Both the position numbers and the translations under genes were made by a program. This document shows positions 11,641 to 23,990 of a stretch of 64,000 nt of DNA, piece by piece; position 1 is the stretch's first letter, and each line of letters opens with the position of its first letter. The stretch is from Zanthoxylum bungeanum (lineage: Eukaryota > Streptophyta > Magnoliopsida > Sapindales > Rutaceae): assembly GCA_019454045.1 (NCBI GenBank), contig SKCR01001884.1, positions 62,001-126,000 of the forward strand, in the 5' to 3' direction. The notes under the pieces were generated by a model, which had not been told where the DNA came from, did not search any database, and saw only the letters and a program-made list of their open reading frames with translations.

Positions 11641-13233
11641 TCTGGAAGTTCACCATTGAACCATAGATCTAAGATTGTTCATAGCTTACTACGATCAAGT
11701 TTTGAACTTGATTACGCTTTCATTATGAATTAGTTCATGATATGTGCTAATTGTTTGTGCAGCGAAAGCAATATGAGCTTATTAAAGGTTTGACCTTTAC
11801 AGTATGACAGTGAGAAAAGTTATACTCAGCAATCTATTGTAGATTCTGAGAAAACTTATCTCTAGTCACGCTAATTGAACAATTAAAGATATATTGGTTA
11901 ATGTTGATAATAAACTGTATATTTTAGCTAAAGAATGCAAAGTGGCGTTTTTGGATGACTTATTCAGATAAGAGATCAGTTGTGATTTCCTTATTTGAAG
12001 AGTTCATTCTGAAATGGCCCTAGAGTTTGTGTTCTGCTGAGATCGCAGTTTAGTGTGCTAGCTTACAGAGCCTATTGTAGACTCGGATAAGTCTTCCAGA
12101 AATATGTGTTCTCTATTTTTGATATCGTCAGATTGTCTGATCTTGTCAAAGTATATAGAATACATATGGGATAAAAGGGTTAGTGGGAGCGTACAAATTA
12201 CTTTCTAGTGTTATATATCCTAACAACATTATCATTATTATAGTAATAATGAGATGTTTGTGAGGTATAAGATTTACCTAAGTCTTCTTTACTCCGTGAA
12301 AATAATGGGAGTAGTCTCTGTTATATTTGATATAAAGTTTTATATATGATATGAAACTTGGAGACTTGTGAGATACCCCTATTAGTCGTACATTAGATAT
12401 GATCTAATGAAGGACATAACAAGGCTATCTGTATGACAGTTAGTATAACTGTTCGACAGTTATTGTATGTCTTATACATAGTATTCATCTTTCGTAAAGG
12501 ATGATTCCTTTTTCGAAAGAGATATTGATTAGAATGTCTAAACAATATTATGTATCATTTGATGATGACATAGTGAATACTTTATTATATGCGATTATCG
12601 ATGTCGATTTAATCGTAATTGTTACGAGTTATTTTGACATCTTATAGACCATATGATGGATCTTGAAACACGTTCTTTGTGATCTTTGAGATATTAAGAA
12701 CGAGTTTCTAATTCATAAAGAATACAGTCTGCAACCATTAGGGTCATATTAGTTTTGAGACTAATTATGACGTTAGACAGTCTACGTCATAAAGAGTCAC
12801 AAATAATGCAGTGGGAGTGTCACGAAGGATTCTACTATTTAGTGGAATCAAATGCAACTTTTGAAGTATTGACTTATGAAGTTGCATAGTGACCTTTTAA
12901 ATTAGAAGTTTTTTGAATTGTTATTGTGATTGCGGTTGTCCACGTAGTATTTTGGATTTGATCCCTAAATACTTGGACAACTCAGTAGCCATAGCACAAT
13001 ACTGATGTAGCATCCATTTCATATTAATATATAATTTAGATTCTACAAAATATGAATGATGTTGACTATGGGAAACGGTGGAGTTTGTTTGACAAACTCA
13101 ATATGTCATAGCGGACTTGTTTTTGTTGCCTACCTCTTAAGTACTGGTGAGCTTTTGAGGACCATGTGCATACGATGCACATTGAGACGTGTATATGATA
13201 CCGTGGATTGGCACTAGAGCAAGTGGGAGAAAT
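11641..13233 (+). other. Non-SIRE insert, possible 3' interior of the element owning the nested LTR
   Basis: No convincing reading frame is found. It ends with CAAGTGGGAGAAAT directly before a TGTTGAGG LTR start, which is a typical copia polypurine tract. It is therefore best read as the noncoding 3' interior of a second copia element whose 5' LTR and coding region were lost, or as a deletion product. Its left junction with SIRE gag is near 11620-11640. Confidence 0.45.
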
Positions 13234-15859
13234 TGTTGAGGTTGGTGCTCAGAGTGCCAATCCGGGTCGTATTTATGTCTGATTCATGAATACGAACATC
13301 CCCTTATTCCATAATATTACTTATTTATGGTTGCACCTCTTGTTCTTATATACGTATTCGATCTGATTACGATTAGATTGAAACTAAATGTGGTTTAGTG
13401 ATATGTATATATATTAGACAAAGGCCCGATAATATATAATGCAGTACACAGTTACAAAGCTAGTTTGTAATTGACATTGGGAAGTGTCACTGCTATATGA
13501 ATATTATCAAACATAGTTCCTGGTCAAGATTTGCTAACACGGGTCGGTTAGTCAAATCCGTTGAGACCAGTACATGTCGTATATCGAGACTTGGTCCGAT
13601 GGTTTATCCCAATGAACCATGAGTCTATGGAGACTCGTATAGACGTGTAGGTGTTTATAGTGGATAAACACTGAACGGCTCACCGAAGATTCTTAATGGA
13701 TGGTACACCAACGTCAATAAGAATCTTCTCGGGTTGAGTAGCATAGTGGTCCTTCGACTTGAGACACCACTGTGGATGTATGAGACATCCTCCACACTTA
13801 GATGGCAGTCACGTCACCAATCTATTTAGATCAGACCTCCGCCTGTTCGTTGGGTGTGGATCGATCCTCAGGATATCATGTGTGTGTCAAGATAGGATCC
13901 GTCAGTTCTGTGTACAGAGCATAGGTAGTCCATATATATTTAGCAGTCTGTTAAATCTGTGGCCACAGTATACATCGGAAGTAAGTTCCGAGTGTTATTT
14001 AGAGATTGCTAATGAATACGTCGACGGATAATACCTATAGAGATTTGACGTTTACATCTATATCTCTGGGATTATCCGGATACCTGTGACGGAGGGATTA
14101 TACGTATGCAATGACCTCGACCTGTATGATTCAGCTAGTTTATCTGTGATCGTCATAATCTACGGGTGGATAGATTATGTACATGAAATTGGATTTCATG
14201 ACGGATATACCTGAATCTAGAGAGTCTCAATAATGAAACATACTCGTAGAGCACTAGGGCAACTTTTGTGAATAATGATGATTATTTACAAATCGTTTAA
14301 ACGTTAAACGAAAAGTACATGCGAACGGGCCGAACTGTCAATTCCTAATTAATGTGTATTTGTATTTAATATATGATATTATTAAATACACATTAATAAA
14401 TAGTCAAATAAAGGTATTTGACATATATCATTAATATATGTATTTGAGATATTTAAAGTAAATATAATACATATATTTGAGATATTTGTATTTAATTAAT
14501 TATTTAATTATTTAATTGTTAAATGATTAATATAATTAAAATATAAATATATCATCAAATGATAAAGTTAGGAAATGATTATAAGTGTAAATGTTTGACT
14601 TTATACTTAAAGGAAAAGGTTGTCAAAATGTTTTTGACTTCTTAAGATATTTGTTTTTTAAATTGTTTAAAAATTGAAATATTAATTTCCTTTTCTTTTT
14701 CTCAAATTCGGCCAACACCCTTAATTAAGTATAATGGTTATATTTTTGAGTTGATTTTGTTGACTTGCTTTATTCATTTAAATTGTTTGATGATTAAAGT
14801 AACAAGTTGATAAAGTAACTTTAATGAAACAAAAATAATATCTAGATATTATTTCTTCACAAAATTTCGGCCAAGGGCTAATGTTGATGAAGTATATATT
14901 GTTTCATTTATTTTAGGGTTTCATTAACCTTTTCACTTTATCAAAACTCCATTAAAACAAGGCAAAGAAGGTAGAGAGAAAAGAAAAGAAAAATAAGGAA
15001 AATCTTGGAATTTAGTAAGTATTTCCAACCTTCCATTAGAGAGTAATTTGTTCCTCTTGTTGTGGGCAACATCTTGTGATGTTCTTGAGTTTTTCTATTC
15101 TTTATTCTTTGTACTTTTGATGGATAAAAGTTTGATGAAGTTGATATGCATGTATGATGTTGGAAGTTTATTACTAGTGTAGTAATAAGCATTCTTTTAA
15201 GGTTTTAGAACCTTGTTGCCATTCTAGAGTTATTGACCCACTCTTAAATTACCTAGAATTGTTCTATAGTTGTTTCATTGTGTTGAGACTTGATATGGAT
15301 GGAAGAAACATGATTGAAGTATTGTATTTAACCAATTTGGTCTAATTTGTCCAATTTGAGGAAATTGAAAAATTAGGGTTCTTGACCAATTCCAAATTTG
15401 GGGATTTTCATATATATTGTGTATTTGGATGTTTATATGATGTATATTAAGTTTCATGTTGATTGGATTACATCTTGATGTGTTTTGAAGCATGAAATGA
15501 CAAAATGCACAATTTGGCACCCTAATGGTGCATTCGGCCATGATGAACAAAATTGGGGATTTTGTTGCTTTTGGTGTTTTGATGTTTTGAACATGCTAAG
15601 TTCATCTTAGAAATGATTTAGAATCATTCAAAATTGATTAGATCAATTTCGGACTAAAATGGACAAAATACCAAGTATAAGGGTAATTCGGTAAATTCAC
15701 TTAAATATGATTTATTTGAATTTTATTTCATAATTTGATTATTGGATAATTAAATAAATATGTTTATTTAATTAATCCAAGAAAAAGTTTTGAAATCGGA
15801 AAATTTGATTTTCCACCGCTTCCGCTGCGTTACCGGATTTAGCCGTAAAAACCCCTACA
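13234..15859 (+). repeat. Nested 2.6 kb LTR, probably copia
   Basis: Starts TGTTGAGGTTGG after a polypurine tract and ends near AACCCCTACA. A second copy starts at 61604 and runs off the window. The 3' end contains GCTTCCGCTGCGTTACCGG, a pattern I associate with copia LTR ends. Between the two copies the order of blocks is the same throughout. No reading frame looks coding. Confidence 0.65.
14349..14396. repeat. Hairpin inside the nested LTR
   Basis: TTAATGTGTATTT is followed 22 bases later by its perfect complement AAATACACATTAA. The second LTR copy has the same hairpin at about 62716-62763, so it was present in the family ancestor. Confidence 0.6.
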
Positions 15860-16763
15860 ATGAGCTCACGATATTTATGGGGTAAATATTATAGCATGCA
15901 ACCAATGTTGCTTATTTTCAGGTCCTGGTGGTGTTGGGTTTGAACACCTATTTTGTGGACTTGGTTTGTTTAGAGATGGATTTCTTTGGCTGTGTCCAGC
16001 TCATAAAATAAGATCTTAAGCCTTGATTCGTTATGCACTTTATTTTTCCACGCAAGTGCTTTATATGTTTTGGTGTTTATGTTATATGCATAAGTGTTGT
16101 ATTTAGCCACTTTTAAAATGATGCATATTGTTCCATGTCATAAACATCTGAATACTGACTGAGTATCATTGTGTCAGCTTTAAATGCTGTTTCAGTCAGT
16201 TTTTGACAGGATTTTTATTTATCTCAGTATGTGCCTGTGTGTGCTTCATGTTATTGCATACTAATTTTTTTTCCTGTGCACATTATGAGTTTTGGTTTAC
16301 TTCCCGTTTTTTATTTTGCTAACTGTTTGTGTCTGTTAGTGAGGGGGATTAATTCCTGTTTGTTTATGCTTTTGCATGTGTTGTCTCATGTTCTCATGTT
16401 ATTTTTCTTGTTTCTTTTACCCTTTGTCATTTCGTGACAAAAAAGGGGAGAGTAATATATTATTAAGGGGGAGAGCCTTAATATATAGGAGGGAGCTGTA
16501 GAATATCCTTTTTTACCTGCTTAATGTTTTACTTGATTATCCCAATGCTTTTCACGATATTTTGCTGTTTGTGGATGTTTCAGGTAGCAGGTATGTTGCT
16601 GCGGTGACATTATTTTCAAGACTACTTGGTTAGGTATTAGATCGAGTTCTATTGTAATAAGTCACTGTTTTGATGGTTGACAGTTGACTATTTGCTTTTT
16701 GGGTCTATTACCATAATCTTTGTATTAGGTAGTATTTTTTCACGGAATGCCAAAGGGGGAGAT
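15860..16763 (+). other. 3' interior of the SIRE element and polypurine tract
   Basis: Noncoding sequence shared with the minus-strand SIRE at 60586-61470 (for example AGCATGCAACCAATGTTGCTT and TTTTCACG-AAGTGCTT blocks). AAAGGGGGAGAT at 16752-16763 directly precedes the 3' LTR and is the polypurine tract for plus-strand DNA priming. A second purine run (AAAAGGGGAGAG) lies at 16440. Confidence 0.7.
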
Positions 16764-17970
16764 TGTTAGTTCCATTTTTATTGGCATGTGTCCGTGGCAA
16801 AACAAGTTCAATTGAGTTGTAATCTTTCATGAAGATCTTTGTGCAATTGAACTGGTTTCTGGCTGTTGTGCATCAGACATGCGTTCGTGGTGCGTTCGTT
16901 GCAGTGTTCGAACGATTGGCGTTAGTGCTGCGTTCGTTTGTGGGTTCGAACGTGTGGCGTTAGTGGCACGTTCTTTATTAGGTTCGAACGGGAGCATTCC
17001 AGAGAGCAAACGTTCGAGTCACGTTCTTGGTAGTTCAGACATGCGTTCGTGGTGCGTTCGTTACAGTGTTCGAACGATTGGCGTTAGTGCTGCGTTCGTT
17101 TGTGGGTTTGAACTTGTGGCGTTAGTGGCACGTTCTTTATTAGGTTCGAACGAGATCATTCCAGAGAGCATCCGTTCGTTGTGCGTTCGATGGCCGTTCG
17201 AACGAGTCTTTCCAGTGGGCACGCGTTCGTGGAGCGTTCTAGTAAGCGTTCGAACGCGACTGCGATATGAACGCGTTTTTGGCCTGCAAAACCCTAGTTT
17301 TTCACCCTACCTATAAATATAACCCTTAGCCACCATTCTCATTAGTTGAAGAATATTTCTCTTGAGCCAAATACTCTCAAAGCTTTCAACTCTCTTTGAT
17401 TTCACCTTGAAGACTCTTTGAATCTCATGTCTTCTATTTGTTTGGTAAAATCAAATCTTTGATAAACCTTCAACACAACTTAACCCAAATTCCCTAATCC
17501 TTTAGAGTTTTTTAGTAGGAAGTTTGGTAGTCGGAGTTCCGGCGTCATTGGTGATATAATCTACTCAGAGACTTCAGAGGTTCTGAAGAAAACCGTGGGT
17601 TGTGGGCTTGAGGAGTTGCCTTGAGTTCTTGCAGTACTGAGGTATTTGAGTCGGTTGAGTTGCCACCATAGGTCTTGACCATCGCTGTAAGTTTTTCTCT
17701 ATATAGTGGATTCGGGTGGTAGCCTATACCCGGAGTGGTTTTTTACTCGCAAGAGTTTTCCACTTCATCACCAAAATTATTGTGTTGAATTTTGTGTGAT
17801 TGATTTACTTTTCCGCAATTTCTATTATTGATTAATATTTTGGATTTTATTGTTGTTGGTTGATTTGGTAATTCCTGTCTCAATTCCATAGTACCAGTAA
17901 CAGAACTTGTCCTGCTTATTGTTTATAATTCCGTATAGGATAAGAACCTAGGATAACCCCGAATTTTCAA
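16764..17970 (+). repeat. 3' LTR of the SIRE-type element
   Basis: 1207 bases, TGTTAGTTCC to GAATTTTCAA. A 162-base segment of U3 starting CAGACATGCG is tandemly duplicated (16874-17035 and 17036-about 17197), raising the number of TTCGAAC palindromes to seven. The TATA box is at 17312-17319. Confidence 0.9.
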
Positions 17971-18115
17971 CAATAGTATAAATAGAAGGCCTATTGTTAC
18001 TCTGCTGTTGATGAGAAAAATAAGTGATCTAGTGAACAGATTTTTGTATCAATTACTCCTCTTTTCTCAATTCAATAAAGCAGTATTATTCATCATTTCA
18101 TATCTCTCACTAGAG
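17971..18115 (+). repeat. Second half of an LTR-like remnant split by the SIRE element
   Basis: After the CAATAG duplication the sequence continues with TATAAATAG (17977-17985) and an AATAAA signal (18074-18079), the usual order of an LTR promoter and poly(A) site. The first half would be 9252-9314 (starting TGTTAGTTACA). The SIRE element thus landed directly upstream of a TATA box. Family and outer ends are uncertain. Confidence 0.45.
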
Positions 18116-19230
18116 TAAAGCCGTAATGGTGCAAGATTTGGACTTGAAATACATATCTATTGTATAGCCAAAAGAGATAATATCGTGTTAGTTGGGCCAA
18201 TCATTACAAAATATGTAATCAAAATTGATTTTGGTATTCGACCAAATAATAATGATAATAAAAGTTAACAAAACCCCGATGTCTAATTTTGTAATTAATG
18301 AGATTTTAGTACTTCAAAAAATACTTTGGCTGTTCCTAGTATTTTTGTAGTTTATATTAGATGTTGGGCATCTAATATCCAATATTCTTACCAGATTCCA
18401 ATATCAAAATATTATTTTTCAGATAATTTAGATACTTCGGTGGATCTCGAATATTGATACTTATAATATATTTTTCGGTTATTGATAGGTATCAAAATAT
18501 TGAATGCTAATTTTGATTTCGATTTCAGTTTTGATTATATAAAATTAGTGGGTGTTAGATAGGGTTGTCATAAAATCCCTAATCTCAAATCTTGATGGGG
18601 AATTCCTCGTTTTTAGTATGAGATCTGAATGATTTTTCGTCCCAAATAAAAAATTAAGTCGAGATTTTGGATGAAAATTTATCTGAGATCCCGAATTTTA
18701 ACCTGAAAGTATCAAATCTCAATTGAGATTCAGAATCTCATGTCATTCGGTTCAAGATTCGTGATGATTTTTTGTCCATGTTTAAAATAACATTCGAGAT
18801 TTAGGATTTTTTTTTAATCATGAATAATAATTGGAACGGGAAGAAAAGATGAGATCTGATTGGGGTATTCCGATTCTCATCCGTATAGTGTTTGTAACAA
18901 TCACTAGGCAGCCGGATATTTTATTTTATACTAAGATATTATTTATTTATTTATTCAACCTATGCAGCTTAGACAATTTTACATATCATCCCATGATTTT
19001 CCTACTATTGTTAGACTTTGGCCTCTAAGTTTACTCTTGTAACTTTTGGCTTTCCCTAAATTTTCAATTCTAAATCCATTCTTGACTAGCTTTCATGTGA
19101 AAATTGTTTGGTATTTATTTTTTTTAAAGCTTGCACTTAGTAAACAATTGTGAGAAATAATTAGCTATGTTCCTTCCAAATTATAGCTACTAGTGTTTTA
19201 TCAAACACTTTGGTTATTGTTGATAATTTT
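18116..19230. other. AT-rich spacer
   Basis: No gene is seen. 18540-18810 contains repeated GAGATT/AATCTC-type words (ATCTCAAATC, GAGATTTTGG, CTCAATTGAGATTC), which suggests an old MITE, but clear termini are not visible. Confidence 0.3.
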
Positions 19231-20535
19231 TTGACACGATCAGTAAATTTGGCACAAACCTGATATGAAATTATAGTTCGGATTAATTAAAATTGACATA
19301 ATTATTAAATATTTTGAGTGAGCGAAGTAGAGTTCACCGTTATGTATATGACGTCGGCGACCGCTATATTGTTGGACTCGCAGCCCGTAAAGAGTACGGA
19401 TAATCTCACGGCAGACTAACCGGAGAATAAAAATGTCGGCACCCGGCATGAAACAGCGATAATGATTAAGGCCGCACTACACCCTTCGCAAGGTCCGACC
19501 TTAAACCTGATTGGGTTCGGATGGTCTCTTACTGATGCCAGTATAATATTTACGCTCAAATGAGGTATCCTCATATCTTATAATACAATCATATGCACTA
19601 ACAATTTATATATAAAAAAAAATAGACATATATTTCGCAATTATGAATAGTAAAGAAACAACAAACAATGAATAAATATTTAGAAATTAATACAGTAGCA
19701 ACAAAATAATAAATAAACAAATCAAAGCATGCATCACATCAGTCTGGCCTTGTGGAAGTCTGGCAGAATATTTTCATATGCCATTGGTGTCCGATCGGAC
19801 ATAGCCCCATGTCTGGTTGGATGTGTTTCGCAAACCAAAAAAGTACAAAAGATAAATCATGCTTAACTGACAGTAAACATAATTAAAAAAAAAAACATGA
19901 AACATAACAATAGCATGCGATTCAAACACATCAGAACACGTATATTTTCGGCCTAGCTTCTTCGAAGCCTGGTCGAACAAATTTTTTGGGCATTTAATGT
20001 CTGGCCGGATTTAGTGTAAGTCTGGCCGGATATGCATTCAGACAGTGAGTAATATACAAAATAACCCTAAATATGGTATTAATAAGATAACTAACATACT
20101 AGCATGCATGAAATGATAATACAAGATAAGAAAAGAGACAATAATATGCCGAAATTAAACATTAATAAAGTAAATGAACTAAAGAAAGTAGTAAAGGCAT
20201 CTTGACATATTTATCAAGTGGCCACATGTGTGCATGTCCGGCCTGATGTGAGGTACATCCGGCTGGAGATACTGTGCTAGAACGGAAACTCCAAAACTCA
20301 GAAAGGATAAAGTAAGGTGTCCTTAGGTCATACCTTTATGTGTCGTCTGGCTCAGAATAAGTCTCTAAAGTCGGATTGCCATTGGGTTGTTTGCTGGAAG
20401 GGAATGAACTCCCAAGATTTCTAAGATTTCCTCAATATTATCTCTCTCTCTCTCTCTAAGAACTCAGTATTGTAGAATTTTGTCAGAGTTTTTCAGGTAG
20501 GTTCTGAATTGTTTATGTGAAGGGGAAGTCCCTTT

Positions 20536-20543
20536 TTTTTATA
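20536..20543 (-). promoter_or_regulatory. TATA box in the candidate solo LTR
   Basis: On the minus strand GCTATAAAAAAAAGGG is followed by a leader containing (GA)n around 20440-20460, as in plant promoters. Confidence 0.35.
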
Positions 20544-20927
20544 GCAGAGGATGAGGGTTTGAGAATAGAAGAGGAAGACAAGATACATTCCCTCTCTGCC
20601 CGCTGTCGTCGGTTACAACTCGACACATATCCGACCAAGGTACATCTTGAGATATATGTTCGGTCGTCATATTCAGTAATTATGATGCATGTGACTCTAG
20701 GAACTGAAGATCTGCACACTCGATACATGTCCGGCTGGACATTATTTTGAATATATATTCGACGGCTATTAAATTTGAATTATATGTCCGACTGGACATA
20801 ATCAGATCTTGTAACTTCTGTAACTGATAATATGCTTGTTCAATGACAGATGTATCATATCCGACATGATTTAGGGTTTGCAGGGTATATCCGGTCGAAT
20901 ATTATGGTATGAGAGATGATAGGCAGG

Positions 20928-21623
20928 TAGGGGTGTGCATCGGTCGGTTAATCCTTGATTTTTTAACCGTAACCGAAATTTTTGGTTAAATAAAAGTGTG
21001 ACCGATTTAACCAATTTATGACACATAACCATTAACCAATTAACCATTATATTTCGGTCGGTTATGGTTAATTTCGGTTATAACCAATCCAATAAATTAA
21101 AATTTAATATTTTTTATAATTTTTAATTAGTAAAATTATATATGATGTAGGTCGGTTCTACCGATTTTTTCGGAACGTTTCAACCAGTCGAACCACTGAC
21201 GCATTAAATTTTTTGGATCACTAATTCGATCACATATCTGATTCTAAAAATATCGATTCTAACTAACATTTGATTAAATATATCTATATTTAATTACATG
21301 CGACAGAAATATTTTTTAAACTCTCGATGATTATCACGGCCTCAGATTTCCTTCCAAACCTGCCATGTTAGAAATTTTAAGGGTCACGAATCCACCACGA
21401 TGCAAAATCTACAAAATCTACAAATTTGAAATTTTATATATTTTTACCTTTAAATTCTTGAGAGAAATTAAAAAGAGTCAAAACCAAGCTGTTAATGCAG
21501 CTTGTCATTTGAATTTTATCAATTTTATTTTCGGGTAGTATTATCAAATCAATATAACTACAACCAATTGAGAGTTTACATGCAGACTATCTTAACTCTA
21601 AAAAATTAAAGGATTCACACGCG

Positions 21624-21670
<47 letters not shown>

Positions 21671-21852
21671 TATATATGGTTTAATTTCGGTTAATCGTTC
21701 GGTTTGGTTATACGAATCTCATAACCGTAACCGAACCGAATAACCGAAAAAGTTAAAAAATTTAACCGCAATAACCGATTTAACCGAACCGTAATAAAAA
21801 TGGGTCGGAACGGTTCGGTTAATCGGTTAAAACCGATTAATGCACACCCCTA
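20928..21852. mobile_element. hAT-type MITE
   Basis: Perfect terminal inverted repeats TAGGGGTGTGCAT and ATGCACACCCCTA bound a 925-base element rich in GGTTAA/TTAACC and CCGAAC repeats near both ends. These termini are typical of non-autonomous hAT elements. The flanking 8-mers (TAGGCAGG and TAGCGGGA) are only partly alike, so the target duplication has decayed or is not resolved. The surrounding TCCGGC repeats continue on both sides, showing that it inserted into the older unit. Confidence 0.75.
21626..21677. repeat. (TA)n microsatellite
   Basis: About 50 bases of nearly pure TA repeat inside the MITE. Confidence 0.95.
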
Positions 21853-21977
21853 TAGCGGGACATGGGTGATGTCCGGCTGATTTTTGACTATATTCCTTGG
21901 AGTTCTTTTCCCTTATAGTATTCATCCTTGTAATTTTTCAAGCGTTCAAAATAGTGTCCCTATACGAGACTCATCAT

Positions 21978-23913
21978 CGGACTATAGGTAAAAAAAATAT
22001 ATATATATCTACACAAATTTAAAGGTTTCAACACACAATTCATTCATTAGAAAATCAGCTATTTGATTAGTTATTTTTATATGGACTTGTTTCTTATTGA
22101 ACAAAATTATGCATATTATAAGTTATTAATAGCTTGTGTGTGGGGTAGTGCTTGCAAATATTAGGTTGAATGTGAAGATATGACAAAGAATGTCAATTTG
22201 TCAAGAAGAATAATGGGTGCAACATGAGCAAGATTATGGTGATTAGTCTAATCAGATTAATTAATTAATTAATTAGATGGCCCGAGTCCCCATAACTAAT
22301 TGTCGTATAATTGTGTTACATATCATGTCAATTCTTAAACCATGAGACCAACCAGGCAACCAATAACAAATTACAAACCTATTTCACTTAATTAATTGTT
22401 TGCTCCCTCATTATGAACAACTCATGCATTAAATTCCATCAAATGCGTAGCTTACTAATCGTCTACTTATTTTTATTTTCACACATATTTAGTTAACACG
22501 ATTATTAAAATAAATTTTACTTATATATTTCCTAATATTTTTCTAATTTTATTTTTTATATCAAGTATAATTAATTAATAATAATTTATATTTATGGATA
22601 ACAAGATATATTAGATAGAGGGTATATTAAATAATTAAGAGATCAATTATATTTTAAAAATAAAAAGTGAACTATATTTTATGACAAATAAAAAAAACAA
22701 GTTTATATTTATGGAACGGGAGCAGTTAGACATTTTCAACACTTCAATGAGATAAGGTGGGTTATTAGCTAATTAGTTTTTTTTCCCCTTTTTTCTCTTT
22801 ACTTGTGAATCATTAATGCAATCACTTTTATAATAATATTCCATCAATTATTATTCGTGTTTTCAGAACCAGATAGGTGATCGAATCAGTGATATAAAAG
22901 GTTTAATGGGTCACTGGTTCAATTGGTTGAACTGTGCCTAAAACAGTCAAAATCGACTTACGTAATAAATAGTTATATTTTATTAAAAATTACAAAAAAA
23001 ATTAAAATTAATAAATTGGTCCGCTGATTCATCAATTTTGACTTTTTTTCCAAACCGATATTTTACCTTTGGCCGGACCGAACTCACAATTGATTTTCGA
23101 TTTGATCGGATGAACCGACCGATTTGGTACGATTTTAATAACACTGATTATTAGCTCAATTGAAATTTTTAATTATTTTTTTGGGTGTAATGGTCAATGA
23201 ACTATTCCCCTTTGTCTACAAGATTAAGAATGCCTTTATTTTTATTTTATTTTTTTGTATTATGCAAATGCATATTATAGTCTGTAAACTTCGCATTGGT
23301 CTTCCATTTTAGTCCAATATAATGGATAATAAAAATTATTATATTTTTTATTATTATTTATTTGGATCAAGCAATCTTATTAATCAATTGAAAGTGAACT
23401 TGCCGTCCAAACTTGAACCTACTTTTGGTGATAGAAACAATAAAGTACGTGTCATTTTCATTCTTCTATTTCTTGAAAGGAAGAAAAATTGCGTTTCAAC
23501 TAAAAATATCTTTTAAATCAATACAAAAGATTCTGAAATTGATTTTTTGTTCATTAAAAAAAGTTTTAAAAAACGATTTCAAAATTTATAGAATAATCTA
23601 CCATTGCCATTTTCAAGGAGATTTGATAATGAAATGTTTTTTTATTTATTTGATTTGTTTGGTATTTTACAATTATCATTTTAGATAGATTTTATAATGA
23701 AAATATTTTGTTCTTTAATTTGTTTGATAACCTACAATTGCCATGTTGAGAGAGATTCTATAATGAAATTATTTTGTATTTGTCATTAGATTTTAATGAA
23801 ATAATCTGAGCCGCCAATTAAGCCACATAAACATAGGCTTTTAGATATATTATATCGCTTAATCCTAATCATTGATTGTCTTTTCTTTATCCACTAAATG
23901 ACATATACTATTG

Positions 23914-23918
<5 letters not shown>
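21978..23918. other. AT-rich spacer
   Basis: No gene is seen apart from a possible MITE at 22857-23148. A short (TTAA)n run lies near 22258-22275. Confidence 0.4.
22857..23148. mobile_element. Possible MITE
   Basis: Starts near GTGTTTTCAGAACC and ends near GATTTTAATAACACTG, so GTGTT..and..AACAC form weak inverted ends. The inside contains GGTTCAATTGGTT and repeated CCGACCGATTTGG words. No target duplication is recognised. Confidence 0.35.

Positions 23919-23986
<68 letters not shown>
23919..23986. repeat. (AT)n microsatellite
   Basis: About 65 bases of uninterrupted AT repeat directly before the AT-rich Helitron-like block. Confidence 0.95.

Positions 23987-23990
<4 letters not shown>

Larger units (their letters stand above)
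9315..17970 (+). mobile_element. SIRE-type Ty1/copia element with pol replaced by other repeats
   Basis: Two LTRs (9315-10412 and 16764-17970) flank a primer site, a gag frame and a polypurine tract. The 6 bp sequence CAATAG lies directly before the first LTR (9309-9314) and directly after the second (17971-17976), as expected for a target duplication. No protease, integrase or reverse transcriptase is found: after gag, near 11620, the sequence changes to unrelated DNA and then to a 2.6 kb LTR of another family ending at 15859. The remaining 3' interior (15860-16763) is SIRE-like and matches the second copy at 60586-61603. The element cannot move by itself. Confidence 0.85.
19231..21977 (-). 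repeat. Candidate solo LTR with TCCGGCCGGA-like motif array
   Basis: Read on the minus strand the segment runs from TGATGAGTCTCG (21977) to a CA end near 19231. It has U3-like sequence, a TATA box (TATAAAAA at 20536-20543), then a CT/GA-rich leader. Between about 19770 and 21880 there are many imperfect copies of a palindrome close to TGTCCGGCCGGACA (for example near 20000, 20020, 20727, 20785, 21870). No matching interior, second LTR or target duplication is found, so the LTR interpretation is tentative. Confidence 0.4.

Noticed and set aside
13759..14031. Frame inside the nested LTR, also seen at 62126-62323
   Set aside because: The two copies share DNA but the second has stops and no protein-level conservation; it is LTR sequence.
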